A stretch of DNA of 64,000 nucleotides from Nocardioides terrigena (GTDB lineage: Bacteria; Actinomycetota; Actinomycetes; Propionibacteriales; Nocardioidaceae): assembly GCF_003047265.1 (NCBI RefSeq), contig NZ_PZYY01000001.1:186001-250000 (forward strand). Reading direction: 5' to 3'. Below are positions 40,490 to 49,066 of this stretch, in pieces (positions within the stretch are counted from its first letter, which is position 1; every line of letters begins with the position of its first letter). The notes beneath the pieces were generated by a model, which was given only the letters and a program-made list of their open reading frames with translations, was not told the DNA's origin and ran no database searches. A program made the translations under genes and the position numbers.

Positions 40490-42120
40490 GGCGACTCGCC
40501 GTCCTGGCGCTGCTGGCCCTCGGGCCGGTGCTGCTGCTGGGGGTGTTCTTCGTGCTCCCGGTGGCCGCCATGGTCTCGGAGGGCTTCTTCGTCGACGGCG
40601 AGCTCGACGTCGCCGGTGTGCTCGAGGTGCTGACCCGCCCCCGGGTGCTGCGGGTCGCGTGGTTCACCGTCTGGTCCTCGACGGTCGCCACCGCGGTCGC
40701 CGTCCTGCTCGGCCTGCCCGCGGCGTACGCGCTGCACCGGCTCGCGCTGCCGGGGCGGCGGATCGTCCGGGCGGCGCTGCTGGTGCCGTTCGTGCTCCCC
40801 ACCGTCGTGGTCGGCGTCGCCTTCCGGCAGCTGCTCGGTGAGTCGGGTCCGCTCGGCGGCCTCGGCCTCGACGGCACCCCCGTCGCGATCATCGCGGGTC
40901 TGGTGTTCTTCAACGTGGCCGTCGTCGTCCGGGCGGTCGGTGCGGCCTGGGAGTCGCTGGACCGGCGCCCGGGTGAGGCGGCCGCCGCGCTGGGTGCGTC
41001 GCCGTGGCAGGTCCTCCTGACGGTCACCCTGCCGGCCCTGCGGCCGGCGATCGTGAGCGCGGCGAGCGTGGTCTTCCTCTTCTGCGCCACCGCCTTCGGT
41101 GTCGTGCTCACCCTCGGCGGGGTGCGCTACGCGACCGTCGAGACGGAGATCTACCTGCTCACCACGACGCTGTTCGACCTGCGCGCGGCGGCGGCGCTGT
41201 CACTCGTGCAGCTCGTCGTCGTGGTCGTCCTGCTCGTCGTCGCGGCCCGGCTGCGCGCCACCCCCGACCCGGCCACCGCCCGGTCCACCCCGCGTCCGCA
41301 GCGGCCGGGCCGGCGCGACGTACCCGTCCTCGTGGGCACCGCCGTGCTGCTCGCGCTGGTGGCGCTGCCGATCGTCACCCTCGTCTCGGGCTCGCTGCAC
41401 GTGGACGGGGCCTGGAGCCTGGACAACTACCGCCGCCTGGCGACCACGGGCGAGGACCAGGCCCTGCTCGTGCCGGTCACCGTCGCCCTGGTGACGTCGC
41501 TGCGGATCGCCGTCGACGCGACGTGGATGGCGCTGCTGATGGGCCTGGCGGTGTCGTTGCTCGTCACCCGGAGGTCGCGGACCCGCGTCGAGCGCCGGGT
41601 GCGCGGGTCGCTGGACCTCCTCTTCATGCTGCCGCTCGGCGTGAGCGCGGTGACGATCGGCTTCGGCTTCCTCATCGCCCTCGACGAGCCGCCCCTCGAC
41701 CTGCGCGACTCGCCGCTGCTGGTGCCGATCGCCCAGGCGCTCGTCGCGCTGCCGCTGGTCGTGCGCACCATCGCGCCGGTGCTGGCCGGCATCGACGACC
41801 GGCAGCGGCAGGCGGCCGCCTCCCTGGGTGCGCCCCCGTGGCGGGCGCTGCTCACCGTCGACCTGCCCGTCGTGTGGAAGCCGCTGCTCGCCGCCAGCGG
41901 CTTTGCCTTCGCCGTGTCGCTGGGGGAGTTCGGGGCGACCGCGTTCCTCGCCCGCGACGAGGAGCCCACCCTGCCGGTGGTGATCTTCCGCCTGCTCGGC
42001 CACCCCGGCGAGCACAACTACGGCATGGCGCTCGCGGCGTCCGTCGTCCTCGCCGTGGCCACCGCCACCGTCATGCTGGTCGTCGAACGCCTGCGCGTCC
42101 CCAGCCTGGGAGCCTTCTGA
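40486..42120 (+). CDS. thiP: Thiamine ABC transporter permease (fused, two BPD domains)
   Basis: The protein has 544 residues with about twelve hydrophobic segments and two BPD_transp_1 domains; EAAAALGASPWQVLLTVTLP (about 164-183) and QAAASLGAPPWRALLTVDLP (about 445-464) are the two EAA loops contacting the ATPase. This tandem layout and length match ThiP. The GTG at 40486 overlaps the thiB stop as GTGA. It works with ThiB and ThiQ under the same riboswitch. Confidence 0.92.
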   Translation: MRRLAVLALLALGPVLLLGVFFVLPVAAMVSEGFFVDGELDVAGVLEVLTRPRVLRVAWFTVWSSTVATAVAVLLGLPAAYALHRLALPGRRIVRAALLVPFVLPTVVVGVAFRQLLGESGPLGGLGLDGTPVAIIAGLVFFNVAVVVRAVGAAWESLDRRPGEAAAALGASPWQVLLTVTLPALRPAIVSAASVVFLFCATAFGVVLTLGGVRYATVETEIYLLTTTLFDLRAAAALSLVQLVVVVVLLVVAARLRATPDPATARSTPRPQRPGRRDVPVLVGTAVLLALVALPIVTLVSGSLHVDGAWSLDNYRRLATTGEDQALLVPVTVALVTSLRIAVDATWMALLMGLAVSLLVTRRSRTRVERRVRGSLDLLFMLPLGVSAVTIGFGFLIALDEPPLDLRDSPLLVPIAQALVALPLVVRTIAPVLAGIDDRQRQAAASLGAPPWRALLTVDLPVVWKPLLAASGFAFAVSLGEFGATAFLARDEEPTLPVVIFRLLGHPGEHNYGMALAASVVLAVATATVMLVVERLRVPSLGAF

Positions 42121-43094
42121 TGCTGAGCCTCACCGACGTCTCCGTCGCGTACGACGACGTCCCCGCCGTCCGGCACGTCAGCCTGGACCTGCCCGACGGC
42201 GAGGTCCTCGCCGTGCTCGGGCCGTCCGGGTGCGGCAAGTCGACGCTGCTCCGGGCGGTGGCCGGCCTCGAGCCGCTGACCGGGGGTGGCATCGCCTTCG
42301 ACGGCTCGCCCGTCGACCACCTGCCGACCCACCGCCGCGGCTTCGCGCTGATGTTCCAGGACGGGCAGCTCTTCGGGCACATGACCGTGGCCCGCAACGT
42401 CGGCTACGCCCTGCGGCTGCGCCGCAAGCCCTCCACCGCCCGGGTCCGCGAGCTGCTCGCGCTCGTCGGCCTCGAGGGGTACGACGACCGGCTCCCGGCC
42501 ACGCTGTCGGGCGGCGAGCGGCAGCGGGTCGCCCTGGCCCGGGCGCTGGCCGTGGAGCCGCGGTTGCTTCTCCTCGACGAACCGCTGTCCGCGCTCGACG
42601 CGTCGCTGCGCGAGCGGCTGGCCGTCGACCTGCGCGCGATCCTCCGGGCGGCCGGCACCACCGCGCTGATGGTCACCCACGACCACGAGGAGGCCTTCAC
42701 CGTCGCCGACCGGCTGGCCGTGATGCGAGCGGGCGAGGTGGTGCAGTCGGGGCCCATCGGTGCCGTGTGGGCGGCGCCGGCCGACGAGGCCACGGCGCTG
42801 TTCCTCGGCTACGCGCGCGTGCTGGTCGGCGTACCGGCCCGACGTCTCCTCGCCGCGGCCCGGCTGCCGGACGCCTCCAGCGTCGCGCTGCGCCGCTCCG
42901 CGCTCGTCGCGGGGGAGGGCGACCTCGTCGGCACCGTCGTCTCGGCCCGGGCGACCCCCGAGCTGGTGCGGCTGGTCGTCACCGTCGACGACATGGGCGA
43001 GCTCGACGCCGTGGCACCCCCCGGCAGCCATGTCGCACCCGGCGAACCGGTGCGCCTGCGGGTCGACCCCACGAGGGTGGCGACGATCACCTGA
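42120..43094 (+). CDS. thiQ: Thiamine ABC transporter ATPase
   Basis: The protein has 324 residues with a complete ABC cassette: Walker A GPSGCGKST (about 37-45), Q-loop FQDGQLFGHM, signature LSGGERQRVALARAL, Walker B LLLLDEPLSALD and H-loop THDHEEA. About 90 residues follow the cassette, more than in E. coli ThiQ, and resemble a small regulatory (TOBE-like) domain. The ATG shares one base with the thiP stop (TGATG). It ends the riboswitch-controlled operon. Confidence 0.9.
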   Translation: MLSLTDVSVAYDDVPAVRHVSLDLPDGEVLAVLGPSGCGKSTLLRAVAGLEPLTGGGIAFDGSPVDHLPTHRRGFALMFQDGQLFGHMTVARNVGYALRLRRKPSTARVRELLALVGLEGYDDRLPATLSGGERQRVALARALAVEPRLLLLDEPLSALDASLRERLAVDLRAILRAAGTTALMVTHDHEEAFTVADRLAVMRAGEVVQSGPIGAVWAAPADEATALFLGYARVLVGVPARRLLAAARLPDASSVALRRSALVAGEGDLVGTVVSARATPELVRLVVTVDDMGELDAVAPPGSHVAPGEPVRLRVDPTRVATIT

Positions 43095-43126
43095 CTCACG
43101 ATCGGGTCGGTTTCACCGGTCGTCCC

Positions 43127-43132
43127 TAGACT
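43127..43132 (+). promoter_or_regulatory. -10 hexamer TAGACT, leaderless start
   Basis: TAGACT ends 7 nt before the GTG at 43140, with no ribosome-binding site. Confidence 0.5.
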
Positions 43133-43139
43133 GGCCTGC

Positions 43140-44186
43140 GTGTATCGCCCGGCCTATGCGCTCCTCGTGGGAGTCGCCGCAGTCATGGGTCTGCTCGCCG
43201 TGTTCGCATCGGTGACGCTGGACCGTCCCCTCGTCGACCCCGAAGGGTTCCTCGGACCCTCGTGGCTGCGCCTGCCGATGCTGCTGCTCGGAGCGTTCCT
43301 GCTCGACATGCTGCCGCGCACGCTGTGGGGCTCGCGCTTCAACCCCCGGCTGATGCCCGACATCGCCCGGGCCCGGGTGCGCGACCACTGGACCCGCGAG
43401 CGGATGACCCTCGTCGTGATGGGCCTGGTGTGCTTCTACATCACCTACGTCAGCTACCGGAACCTCAAGTCGTTCCTGCCCTTCGTGATGGGCGACGGCA
43501 AGTACGACCGCGAGCTGCACCTCATGGACCGGGCCCTGTTCCTCGGCCACGAGCCGGCCACGATCCTCCACCAGGTCTTCGGCACCGGCTGGACCGCGCA
43601 CGTGCTGTCCTCGATCTACCTGTGGTTCCTCCCGCTCGTGCCGCTGGCGCTGGCGGCCTGGCTGGTGTGGTCGCGCAACATCAGCTTCGGCTACTGGTTC
43701 GCCACCTCCCAGTGCCTCGCCTGGGCGCTCGGCACCGCGTCCTACTACGCCCTCCCGACCCTCGGGCCCGGCTTCGCCTACTCGTGGCTCTACAACGACC
43801 TGCCGGACACGGGGTCAGGGGCGCTGATGGACTCGCTCTTCTATGCCCGAAAAGGGGTGTTGAGGGACGGCATCGAGGGTGCCGTCCAGTCGGTGGCCGG
43901 CTTCGCGAGCCTGCACGTCGCGATCACCCTGCTCGTGGCGCTGATGGTGCAGTACACGCTCCGCAGCCGCGTCCTGCACTGGGTGTTCTGGATCAACTTC
44001 GCGATCACGGTCGTCGCGACCCTCTACTTCGGCTGGCACTACGTCGCCGACGACATCGCCGGGGTGGCGATCGCGCTCATCTCCTTCTGGCTCGGCGGCC
44101 TCGCCAGTGGGCAGAAGTTCGACCGCGGCGGGCTCGCCTCGCACCCGACGACGACCACCTCGCAGGTGCCCGTCGACGCCGACTGA
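43140..44186 (+). CDS. PAP2-family membrane phosphatase/transferase
   Basis: The protein has 348 residues and six to seven membrane helices. The PAP2 motifs are partly visible: SVAGFASLHVAITLLVAL (SxxxxH block near 255) and GWHYVADDIAGVAIALI (HxxxxD block near 298). KYDRELHLMDRALFLGHEP lies before the core and is seen in inositol-phosphoceramide-synthase-like (AUR1-type) members. A role in phospholipid or inositol lipid headgroup transfer is possible. The gene has its own promoter-like hexamer and a strong terminator. Confidence 0.82.
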   Translation: MYRPAYALLVGVAAVMGLLAVFASVTLDRPLVDPEGFLGPSWLRLPMLLLGAFLLDMLPRTLWGSRFNPRLMPDIARARVRDHWTRERMTLVVMGLVCFYITYVSYRNLKSFLPFVMGDGKYDRELHLMDRALFLGHEPATILHQVFGTGWTAHVLSSIYLWFLPLVPLALAAWLVWSRNISFGYWFATSQCLAWALGTASYYALPTLGPGFAYSWLYNDLPDTGSGALMDSLFYARKGVLRDGIEGAVQSVAGFASLHVAITLLVALMVQYTLRSRVLHWVFWINFAITVVATLYFGWHYVADDIAGVAIALISFWLGGLASGQKFDRGGLASHPTTTTSQVPVDAD

Positions 44187-44206
44187 GCGTCGTACGCCTG
44201 CGCCCT

Positions 44207-44238
44207 GACAAAGTCCCCGCTCCGGCGGGGACTTTGTC
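44207..44238. terminator. Terminator hairpin after the PAP2 gene
   Basis: A perfect 14-bp stem (GACAAAGTCCCCGC, 44207-44220; complement 44225-44238) with a TCCG tetraloop lies 20 bp after the stop codon. Confidence 0.88.
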
Positions 44239-44480
44239 GCTTCCTGGCCGATGCATCGGCCAGCAACCGGAGAAGTCGGCCAGCAAGTACGCCGTCCCCT
44301 GGCGCGCGAGGGCGGATCGACACGAATTACAACCCTGTAGTTCGTCAAGTCGACACGCCGCCGAGTTGGTAAAAGGTTGGGAAAGTTGTTCCTATTGGGA
44401 CTCGTGAGCACTAGCGTGCCGCGAGTGTCACGGGTGAAAGGGAAGTCACCCGTGGCCATGACCTCCGAGGGGACACACCT
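44239..44480 (+). promoter_or_regulatory. Structured upstream region of the NlpC/P60 gene
   Basis: It contains a 20-bp perfect palindrome CTGGCCGATGCATCGGCCAG (44244-44263) and a TAGCGT hexamer (44412-44417). Just inside the predicted transcript is a 9-bp hairpin CACGGGTGA/TCACCCGTG (44429-44454) with loop AAGGGAAG. GAGGGG before the GTG start at 44481 is the ribosome-binding site. It is also more AT-rich than its surroundings. No c-di-AMP (ydaO) riboswitch consensus was found. Confidence 0.5.
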
Positions 44481-46055
44481 GTGCGAGCACTGCCTGCACC
44501 CGCACCACGCCGTACGCCGGGCCGCGCCCGACGGCTGCGCTGGCCCGCTGTCGCCGCGCTGAGCCTCGTGCTCGCGGCCGGCGTCACCACCACCGCGGTG
44601 GCGGACGACGAGGTGCCGACCGAGGAGGACGTCGCGGTCGCCGAGCGCAACGCCAGCGACAAGGCCCGCGACGTCTCCGCCGTCCAGGCCGACCTGGTGC
44701 TGGCCAACGAGCAGCTCCGCCAGACCGCCGTCACGGCCGCGCAGGCGGCCGAGGCCTACAACGGCGCCCGCTGGGCGGCCGACGAGGCTCGCACCGTCGC
44801 CGCTGCGGCCACCACCGCCGCCGAGGCCGCCGAGGCCGACGTGCAGCGCCAGCAGGAGGACTACAGCGACGCGCTCGTCCGCAGCTATGAGATGGCCCCG
44901 ACCCTGCAGGGCCTCGCTGCCGTCGCCGGCTCTGACGGCATCGAGACGATGATCGACCGCACCACCACCATGCAGAACGCCGAGGACGCCCTCGACGGCA
45001 GGTACGACGCGTTCCGCGCCGCCGCCACGCTGGCGGACCTCGCCAGCACGCAGGCCGAGGACGCGCTCGCCGACGCCGAGCGGCTCGAGGCGGAGGCCGA
45101 GGAGGCCCGTGCCGCCGCGTCGGCCGCCGAGGCGCAGGCCGCCGCGACGGCCGAGGCGATCGCGGTCTCCAAGACGGCGCTCATCTCCGAGCTGGCGGAC
45201 CTCCAGGGGATCAGCGTCCGGCTCGCGGAGCGGCGCCAGTCGGCGCTGGAGCAGGCCGCCGCCGAGGCTGCGGCCCAGGCCGCACAGGAGGCCGCGGAGC
45301 AGGCTGCCGCCGAGGAGGCTGCCGAGCAGGCCGCGCAGGACGCCGCCGAGCAGGCCGCCGCGGACGCTGCCGCCGCCGCCCAGGAGGCTGCGGACCAGGC
45401 GGCGCAGGACGCCGCCGACCAGGCCGCGCAGGAGGCTGCGGACCAGGCCGCGCAGGAGGCTGCGGACCAGGCGGCCCAGGAGGCTGCCACCAAGGCCCAG
45501 CAGGAGTCGACACCGAACCCCACGCCGACGAGGACGCCCACCCCGACCCCCACGCCGACGAGGACCCCCACGCCGGCCCCGGCCCCGGCCCCGACCACGC
45601 CGGCCCCCACGACTCCGGCGCCCGCGCCGGCACCGGCTCCGGCCCCCGCTCCGGCGCCCGCTCCTGCACCCACCCCGCCGCCGCCCGCGAGCACGGGCGC
45701 CGCCGCGGCGATCGCCTTCGCGACCGCCCAGATCGGCGACCCGTACCGCTGGGGTGCGGCCGGCCCCGACGCCTGGGACTGCTCGGGCCTCACCGCCGGC
45801 GCCTGGGCCAGGGGTGGCAAGTACCTCCCGCACTACTCGGTCGCGCAGTTCACCGGCTCGACGCGCATCACCGCCGCCCAGCTGGCGCCGGGCGACCTCG
45901 TGTTCTGGGGCTCGAGCAGCAGCCCGAGCTCGATCTACCACGTGGGCCTCTACGTGGGTGGCGGCCAGATGATCCACGCCCCGCGCACCGGCCGCCCGGT
46001 GGTCAGGGAGTCCATCTACTCCTGGACCACGCCCAACTTCTTCGCCCGCCCCTGA
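44481..46055 (+). CDS. NlpC/P60 peptidoglycan endopeptidase with coiled coil and repeat linker
   Basis: The protein has 524 residues. A twin-Arg-rich N-terminus and signal peptide (ending near AVADDE) precede a long Ala/Glu/Gln coiled coil (about 50-335), which ends in repeats of the type QEAADQAA. A Thr-Pro then Pro-Ala linker follows (about 337-405), and the NlpC/P60 domain last. The catalytic Cys434 is in WDCSGL and His487 in YHVGLYVGG. This is the RipA/RPC layout, cleaving D-Glu-mDAP-type cross-bridges during division; the coiled coil may regulate access to partners. A 57-nt leader with a hairpin precedes it. Confidence 0.92.
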   Translation: MRALPAPAPRRTPGRARRLRWPAVAALSLVLAAGVTTTAVADDEVPTEEDVAVAERNASDKARDVSAVQADLVLANEQLRQTAVTAAQAAEAYNGARWAADEARTVAAAATTAAEAAEADVQRQQEDYSDALVRSYEMAPTLQGLAAVAGSDGIETMIDRTTTMQNAEDALDGRYDAFRAAATLADLASTQAEDALADAERLEAEAEEARAAASAAEAQAAATAEAIAVSKTALISELADLQGISVRLAERRQSALEQAAAEAAAQAAQEAAEQAAAEEAAEQAAQDAAEQAAADAAAAAQEAADQAAQDAADQAAQEAADQAAQEAADQAAQEAATKAQQESTPNPTPTRTPTPTPTPTRTPTPAPAPAPTTPAPTTPAPAPAPAPAPAPAPAPAPTPPPPASTGAAAAIAFATAQIGDPYRWGAAGPDAWDCSGLTAGAWARGGKYLPHYSVAQFTGSTRITAAQLAPGDLVFWGSSSSPSSIYHVGLYVGGGQMIHAPRTGRPVVRESIYSWTTPNFFARP

Positions 46056-46067
46056 CGCTGACCCGGT

Positions 46068-46140
46068 CCCGGGGTAGTACCGGACGTTCGCGTGGCGACA
46101 CGCCGATGTCGGCCACCCGAAGGTCCGGTACTACCCCGGG
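46068..46140. terminator. Large bidirectional hairpin
   Basis: A perfect 17-bp stem (CCCGGGGTAGTACCGGA, 46068-46084; complement 46124-46140) continues inward for about 10 more bp with two mismatches. It separates the convergent NlpC/P60 and sulfotransferase genes. Confidence 0.8.
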
Positions 46141-46163
46141 CAGGGGTTAGCCGGGTGTGCCCG

Positions 46164-47036
46164 TCAGGCCGGCGCGACCTTGGTCGCCAGCCGCGCGGCG
46201 AGCTCGCCCGGGTCCAGCGTCCCGGCGAGGATCTGCGTGGTCGGCCAGCCCGAGGTGTCGAGACCGGAGAGCCGGTCGAAGACGGCGAGGTCGGCGGCGT
46301 ACAGCTCGGCCAGCGACTGCAGGTCCTCGGCGGTCGGCGGGGTCCCGCTCACCAGCTCCGCCCCGGCGTACCGGTTGCGCAGCGGCGGGTGCGCCTCGAA
46401 GCGCGGCAGCCCGAGGTGGTCGGTGGCCCGGTCGACGGAGGCGTCGAACGACGCCAGCATCGAGCGGAACTCCAGCAGCAGCCACTGCTCGCGCGGGAAG
46501 ACCGAGAAGCCCCGCTCGAGCTGGGCGCCGTAGTAGCCCCGGGCGATCCCGGACATGTGCTTGTAGCGCATCGGCTTGACGTCGGTCGGCACCGTGTCGG
46601 GCAGCGACGTGGGCCGGAACTCGGTGAGGAACCCCGGCCAGTCCGGCCAGTCGGGGTGCCGCGTCCGGAGCATCGTCCAGTGCGAGAAGAGCCGCTCCAG
46701 GGGGTCGCGGAAGACCGCGATGAGCGGCATCCCGGGCATGTAGTCGCGCATCCGCTCCAGCGCGTTGGGCCAGAACAGGTAGACCGGCGTGGAGTCCCCG
46801 ACCATGGTGTGGACCTTCGCCCGCCGCGGCGCGGTGTAGTCGCGCTCGTAGTCGGGGTGGTCCCAGTCGTAGGACTCGTCGTTGAAGAAGTGCGCCTCCT
46901 TGCGGGGCGGCCGGCACACCAGGCGGTGCTGGCTGATCGTCCCCGACAACGTGGAGGTGCCGCTCTTCTGGACGCCAACGATCGAGAAGTTGTAGGGCAT
47001 CCGCCCGAGATCGACGTCGGGCTCCGGACGGTTCAC
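46164..47036 (-). CDS. Sulfotransferase family protein
   Basis: The protein has 290 residues. The PAPS-binding 5'-phosphosulfate loop FSIVGVQKSGTSTL (about 17-30) and the 3'-phosphate motif MPLIAVFRDPLERLFSHW (about 103-120) are both clear, as in heparan-type bacterial sulfotransferases. The acceptor, perhaps a cell-surface glycan or lipid, is unknown. The GTG at 47036 is preceded by TAGCGT at 7 nt; an internal ATG (MPYNF) is an alternative. It is divergent from the acyl-CoA dehydrogenase-like gene, with only 23 bp between start codons. Confidence 0.85.
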   Translation of the reverse strand: MNRPEPDVDLGRMPYNFSIVGVQKSGTSTLSGTISQHRLVCRPPRKEAHFFNDESYDWDHPDYERDYTAPRRAKVHTMVGDSTPVYLFWPNALERMRDYMPGMPLIAVFRDPLERLFSHWTMLRTRHPDWPDWPGFLTEFRPTSLPDTVPTDVKPMRYKHMSGIARGYYGAQLERGFSVFPREQWLLLEFRSMLASFDASVDRATDHLGLPRFEAHPPLRNRYAGAELVSGTPPTAEDLQSLAELYAADLAVFDRLSGLDTSGWPTTQILAGTLDPGELAARLATKVAPA

Positions 47037-47043
47037 GCGCGCG

Positions 47044-47053
47044 ACGCTACCTT
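47044..47053. promoter_or_regulatory. Overlapping divergent -10 elements sharing TA (sulfotransferase/acyl-CoA oxidase)
   Basis: ACGCTACCTT reads TACCTT rightwards (47048-47053, 6 nt before ATG 47060) and TAGCGT leftwards (47049-47044, 7 nt before GTG 47036). The hexamers share TA at 47048-47049, and both mRNAs would be leaderless. Confidence 0.6.
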
Positions 47054-47059
47054 GTGCCC

Positions 47060-49066
47060 ATGACCACGGAGCACGCCACCGAGGCAGTCGCAGGGGAGAC
47101 CACCGACCAGCCCGCCAAGGGCTACGTCCAGCCAGAGGTCGACGTCGCCGCGATGACCGCCCTGCTCGACGGCCGGTACGCCGAGGTGCGCCGGCTCGTG
47201 CGCTCCAACCTGGTCGCGCACGCCGACCTCCTCACCGACGCGGAGACCCTCGACACCGCCGCGTTCCGCGAGCGCGTCAGGGACGTGGTGGTCGAGATGG
47301 CGGCCACCGGCCAGACCGGCATGGGTTTCCCCGAGGAGTACGGCGGGGGCGGCGACATCGGCGCCTCCATCGCGGCCTTCGAGACCCTCGCCCTCGGCGA
47401 CCTGAGCGTCCTGGTCAAGGTCGGCGTGCAGTTCGGGCTCTTCGGCGGCGCCATCCTCCAGCTCGGCACCGAGCGCCACCACGAGGCCTATCTCGCCCGG
47501 CTCGTCACCGGCGAGCTGATGGGTTGCTTCGCGATGACCGAGACCGGCCACGGCTCCAACGTGCAGGCCCTCGGCACCACCGCGACGTACGACGAGGACA
47601 CCGGCGAGTTCGTCATCACGACGCCCGACGACGCGAGCCGCAAGGACTACATCGGCAACGCGGCCGCGCACGCCGACGTGGCGGTCGTCTTCGCCCAGCT
47701 CGAGGTCGGCGGCGAGTCCCGCGGGGTGCACGCCTTCGTGGTGCCGCTGCGCGCGGACGGCGCCGTGCTGCCCGGCGTACGCATCGAGGACTGCGGCCCG
47801 AAGATGGGCCTCAACGGCGTCGACAACGGGCGCATCTGGTTCGACGCCGTCCGGATCCCCCGCGACCACCTGCTCAACCAGTTCGCCGACGTGTCCGAGG
47901 ACGGCATCTACTCGAGCGCGATCGACAACCCCAACCGACGCTTCTTCACCATGCTCGGCACCCTCGTGCAGGGCCGCGTCTGCGTCGGCGGTGCCGGCAT
48001 CAACGCGTCCAAGGTCGCGCTGGCCATCGCCGTCAAGTACGCCGTCCGGCGCCGCCAGTTCGAGGCGACCGCCCCGCCGGCGGAGGACCTGATCCTCGAC
48101 TACGGCATGCACCAGCGCCGGCTCTTCCCGCTGCTCGCCCGCACCTACGCGCTGCACTTCGCGCAGGAGAACGTCGCCCAGCAGCTGCACGAGGTCTTCT
48201 CCGGCCCGCCGCCCACCGGCGGGGAGGAGGGCGAGCAGGAGCGCCGCCGGCTCGAGTCCGACGCCGCCGGTCTGAAGGCACTGGGCACCTGGCACGCGAC
48301 CCGGACGATCCAGGAGTGCCGCGAGGCGTGCGGCGGCGCGGGCTACCTCAGTGCCAACCGCTTCGACGCGCTCAAGGCCGACACCGACGTCTTCACGACC
48401 TTCGAGGGCGACAACCACGTCCTCCTCCAGCTGGTCGCCAAGGGGCTGCTGACCGACTACGCCAGCGAGTTCGAGGACATGGACCAGTTCGGCATGGTCC
48501 GCTTCGTCGCCGGTCTCGCGGTCGAGACCGTCCTGGAGCGGACCAGCGCCCGCAAGCTGCTCTCGGCGATCAAGGACGCCCTGCCCGGCGGCGACGAGTG
48601 GGACCAGGAGGCGGGCCTGCTCGACCCGGCCTACCAGCAGGCGATGCTGCGCCTCCGCGAGGAGCACATGCTCGGCGGCGTGGCCCGGCGGCTCAAGCGC
48701 GGCATCGACCAGGGCATGAACCCCGGTGAGGTCTTCTCCAGGGTCCAGGACCACGTCATCGGCGCGGCCCGCGCGCACGTGGAGCGGCTGGTGCTCGACG
48801 CGTTCGTGGCCAAGGCCGGCGACTTCCCCGACGGCGACACCAAGGTCGCCCTCAACCTGCTCTGCGACCTGCACGCCCTCACCACGATCGAGGCCGACCG
48901 CGCCTGGTTCATGGAGCACGGCCGGCTCACCGCGGCCCGCTCAAAGGCGATCAGCCGCGAGGTCAACGACCTGTGCCGCAAGATCCGGCCGCTGGCGCCC
49001 GACCTCGTGGACGCGCTCGGCGTACCCCGCGAGATGCTGCGCTCCGAGGAGATCCTGGGCTCATGA
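47060..49066 (+). CDS. Acyl-CoA dehydrogenase/acyl-CoA oxidase-like flavoprotein
   Basis: The protein has 668 residues, far longer than the roughly 380 of ordinary acyl-CoA dehydrogenases and close to peroxisomal acyl-CoA oxidases. GCFAMTETGHGSNVQALGTT (FAD-binding), GPKMGLNGVDNGRIWFDAVR and a C-terminal ACOX-like extension with QECREACGGAGYLSANRFD (catalytic-Glu region) and FEGDNHVLLQLVAKGLL are visible. It probably performs the first step of beta-oxidation on long-chain or unusual acyl-CoAs. The ATG at 47060 is preferred; GTG at 47054 lies inside the proposed leaderless window. Confidence 0.9.
   Translation: MTTEHATEAVAGETTDQPAKGYVQPEVDVAAMTALLDGRYAEVRRLVRSNLVAHADLLTDAETLDTAAFRERVRDVVVEMAATGQTGMGFPEEYGGGGDIGASIAAFETLALGDLSVLVKVGVQFGLFGGAILQLGTERHHEAYLARLVTGELMGCFAMTETGHGSNVQALGTTATYDEDTGEFVITTPDDASRKDYIGNAAAHADVAVVFAQLEVGGESRGVHAFVVPLRADGAVLPGVRIEDCGPKMGLNGVDNGRIWFDAVRIPRDHLLNQFADVSEDGIYSSAIDNPNRRFFTMLGTLVQGRVCVGGAGINASKVALAIAVKYAVRRRQFEATAPPAEDLILDYGMHQRRLFPLLARTYALHFAQENVAQQLHEVFSGPPPTGGEEGEQERRRLESDAAGLKALGTWHATRTIQECREACGGAGYLSANRFDALKADTDVFTTFEGDNHVLLQLVAKGLLTDYASEFEDMDQFGMVRFVAGLAVETVLERTSARKLLSAIKDALPGGDEWDQEAGLLDPAYQQAMLRLREEHMLGGVARRLKRGIDQGMNPGEVFSRVQDHVIGAARAHVERLVLDAFVAKAGDFPDGDTKVALNLLCDLHALTTIEADRAWFMEHGRLTAARSKAISREVNDLCRKIRPLAPDLVDALGVPREMLRSEEILGS

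Noticed and set aside
44239..44480. c-di-AMP (ydaO-type) riboswitch before the NlpC/P60 gene
   Set aside because: The conserved ydaO core words are absent; only simple hairpins are visible.
44458..44562. Small out-of-frame ORF with several Cys and His residues at the NlpC/P60 start (begins ATG 44458)
   Set aside because: It overlaps the real gene in another frame, and the Cys/His content follows from the codons of the overlapping signal-peptide region; there is no independent evidence of translation.
47054..47059. GTG at 47054 as start of the acyl-CoA oxidase-like gene
   Set aside because: It lies between the -10 hexamer and the expected transcription start, so it would not be in the mRNA; ATG 47060 fits better.
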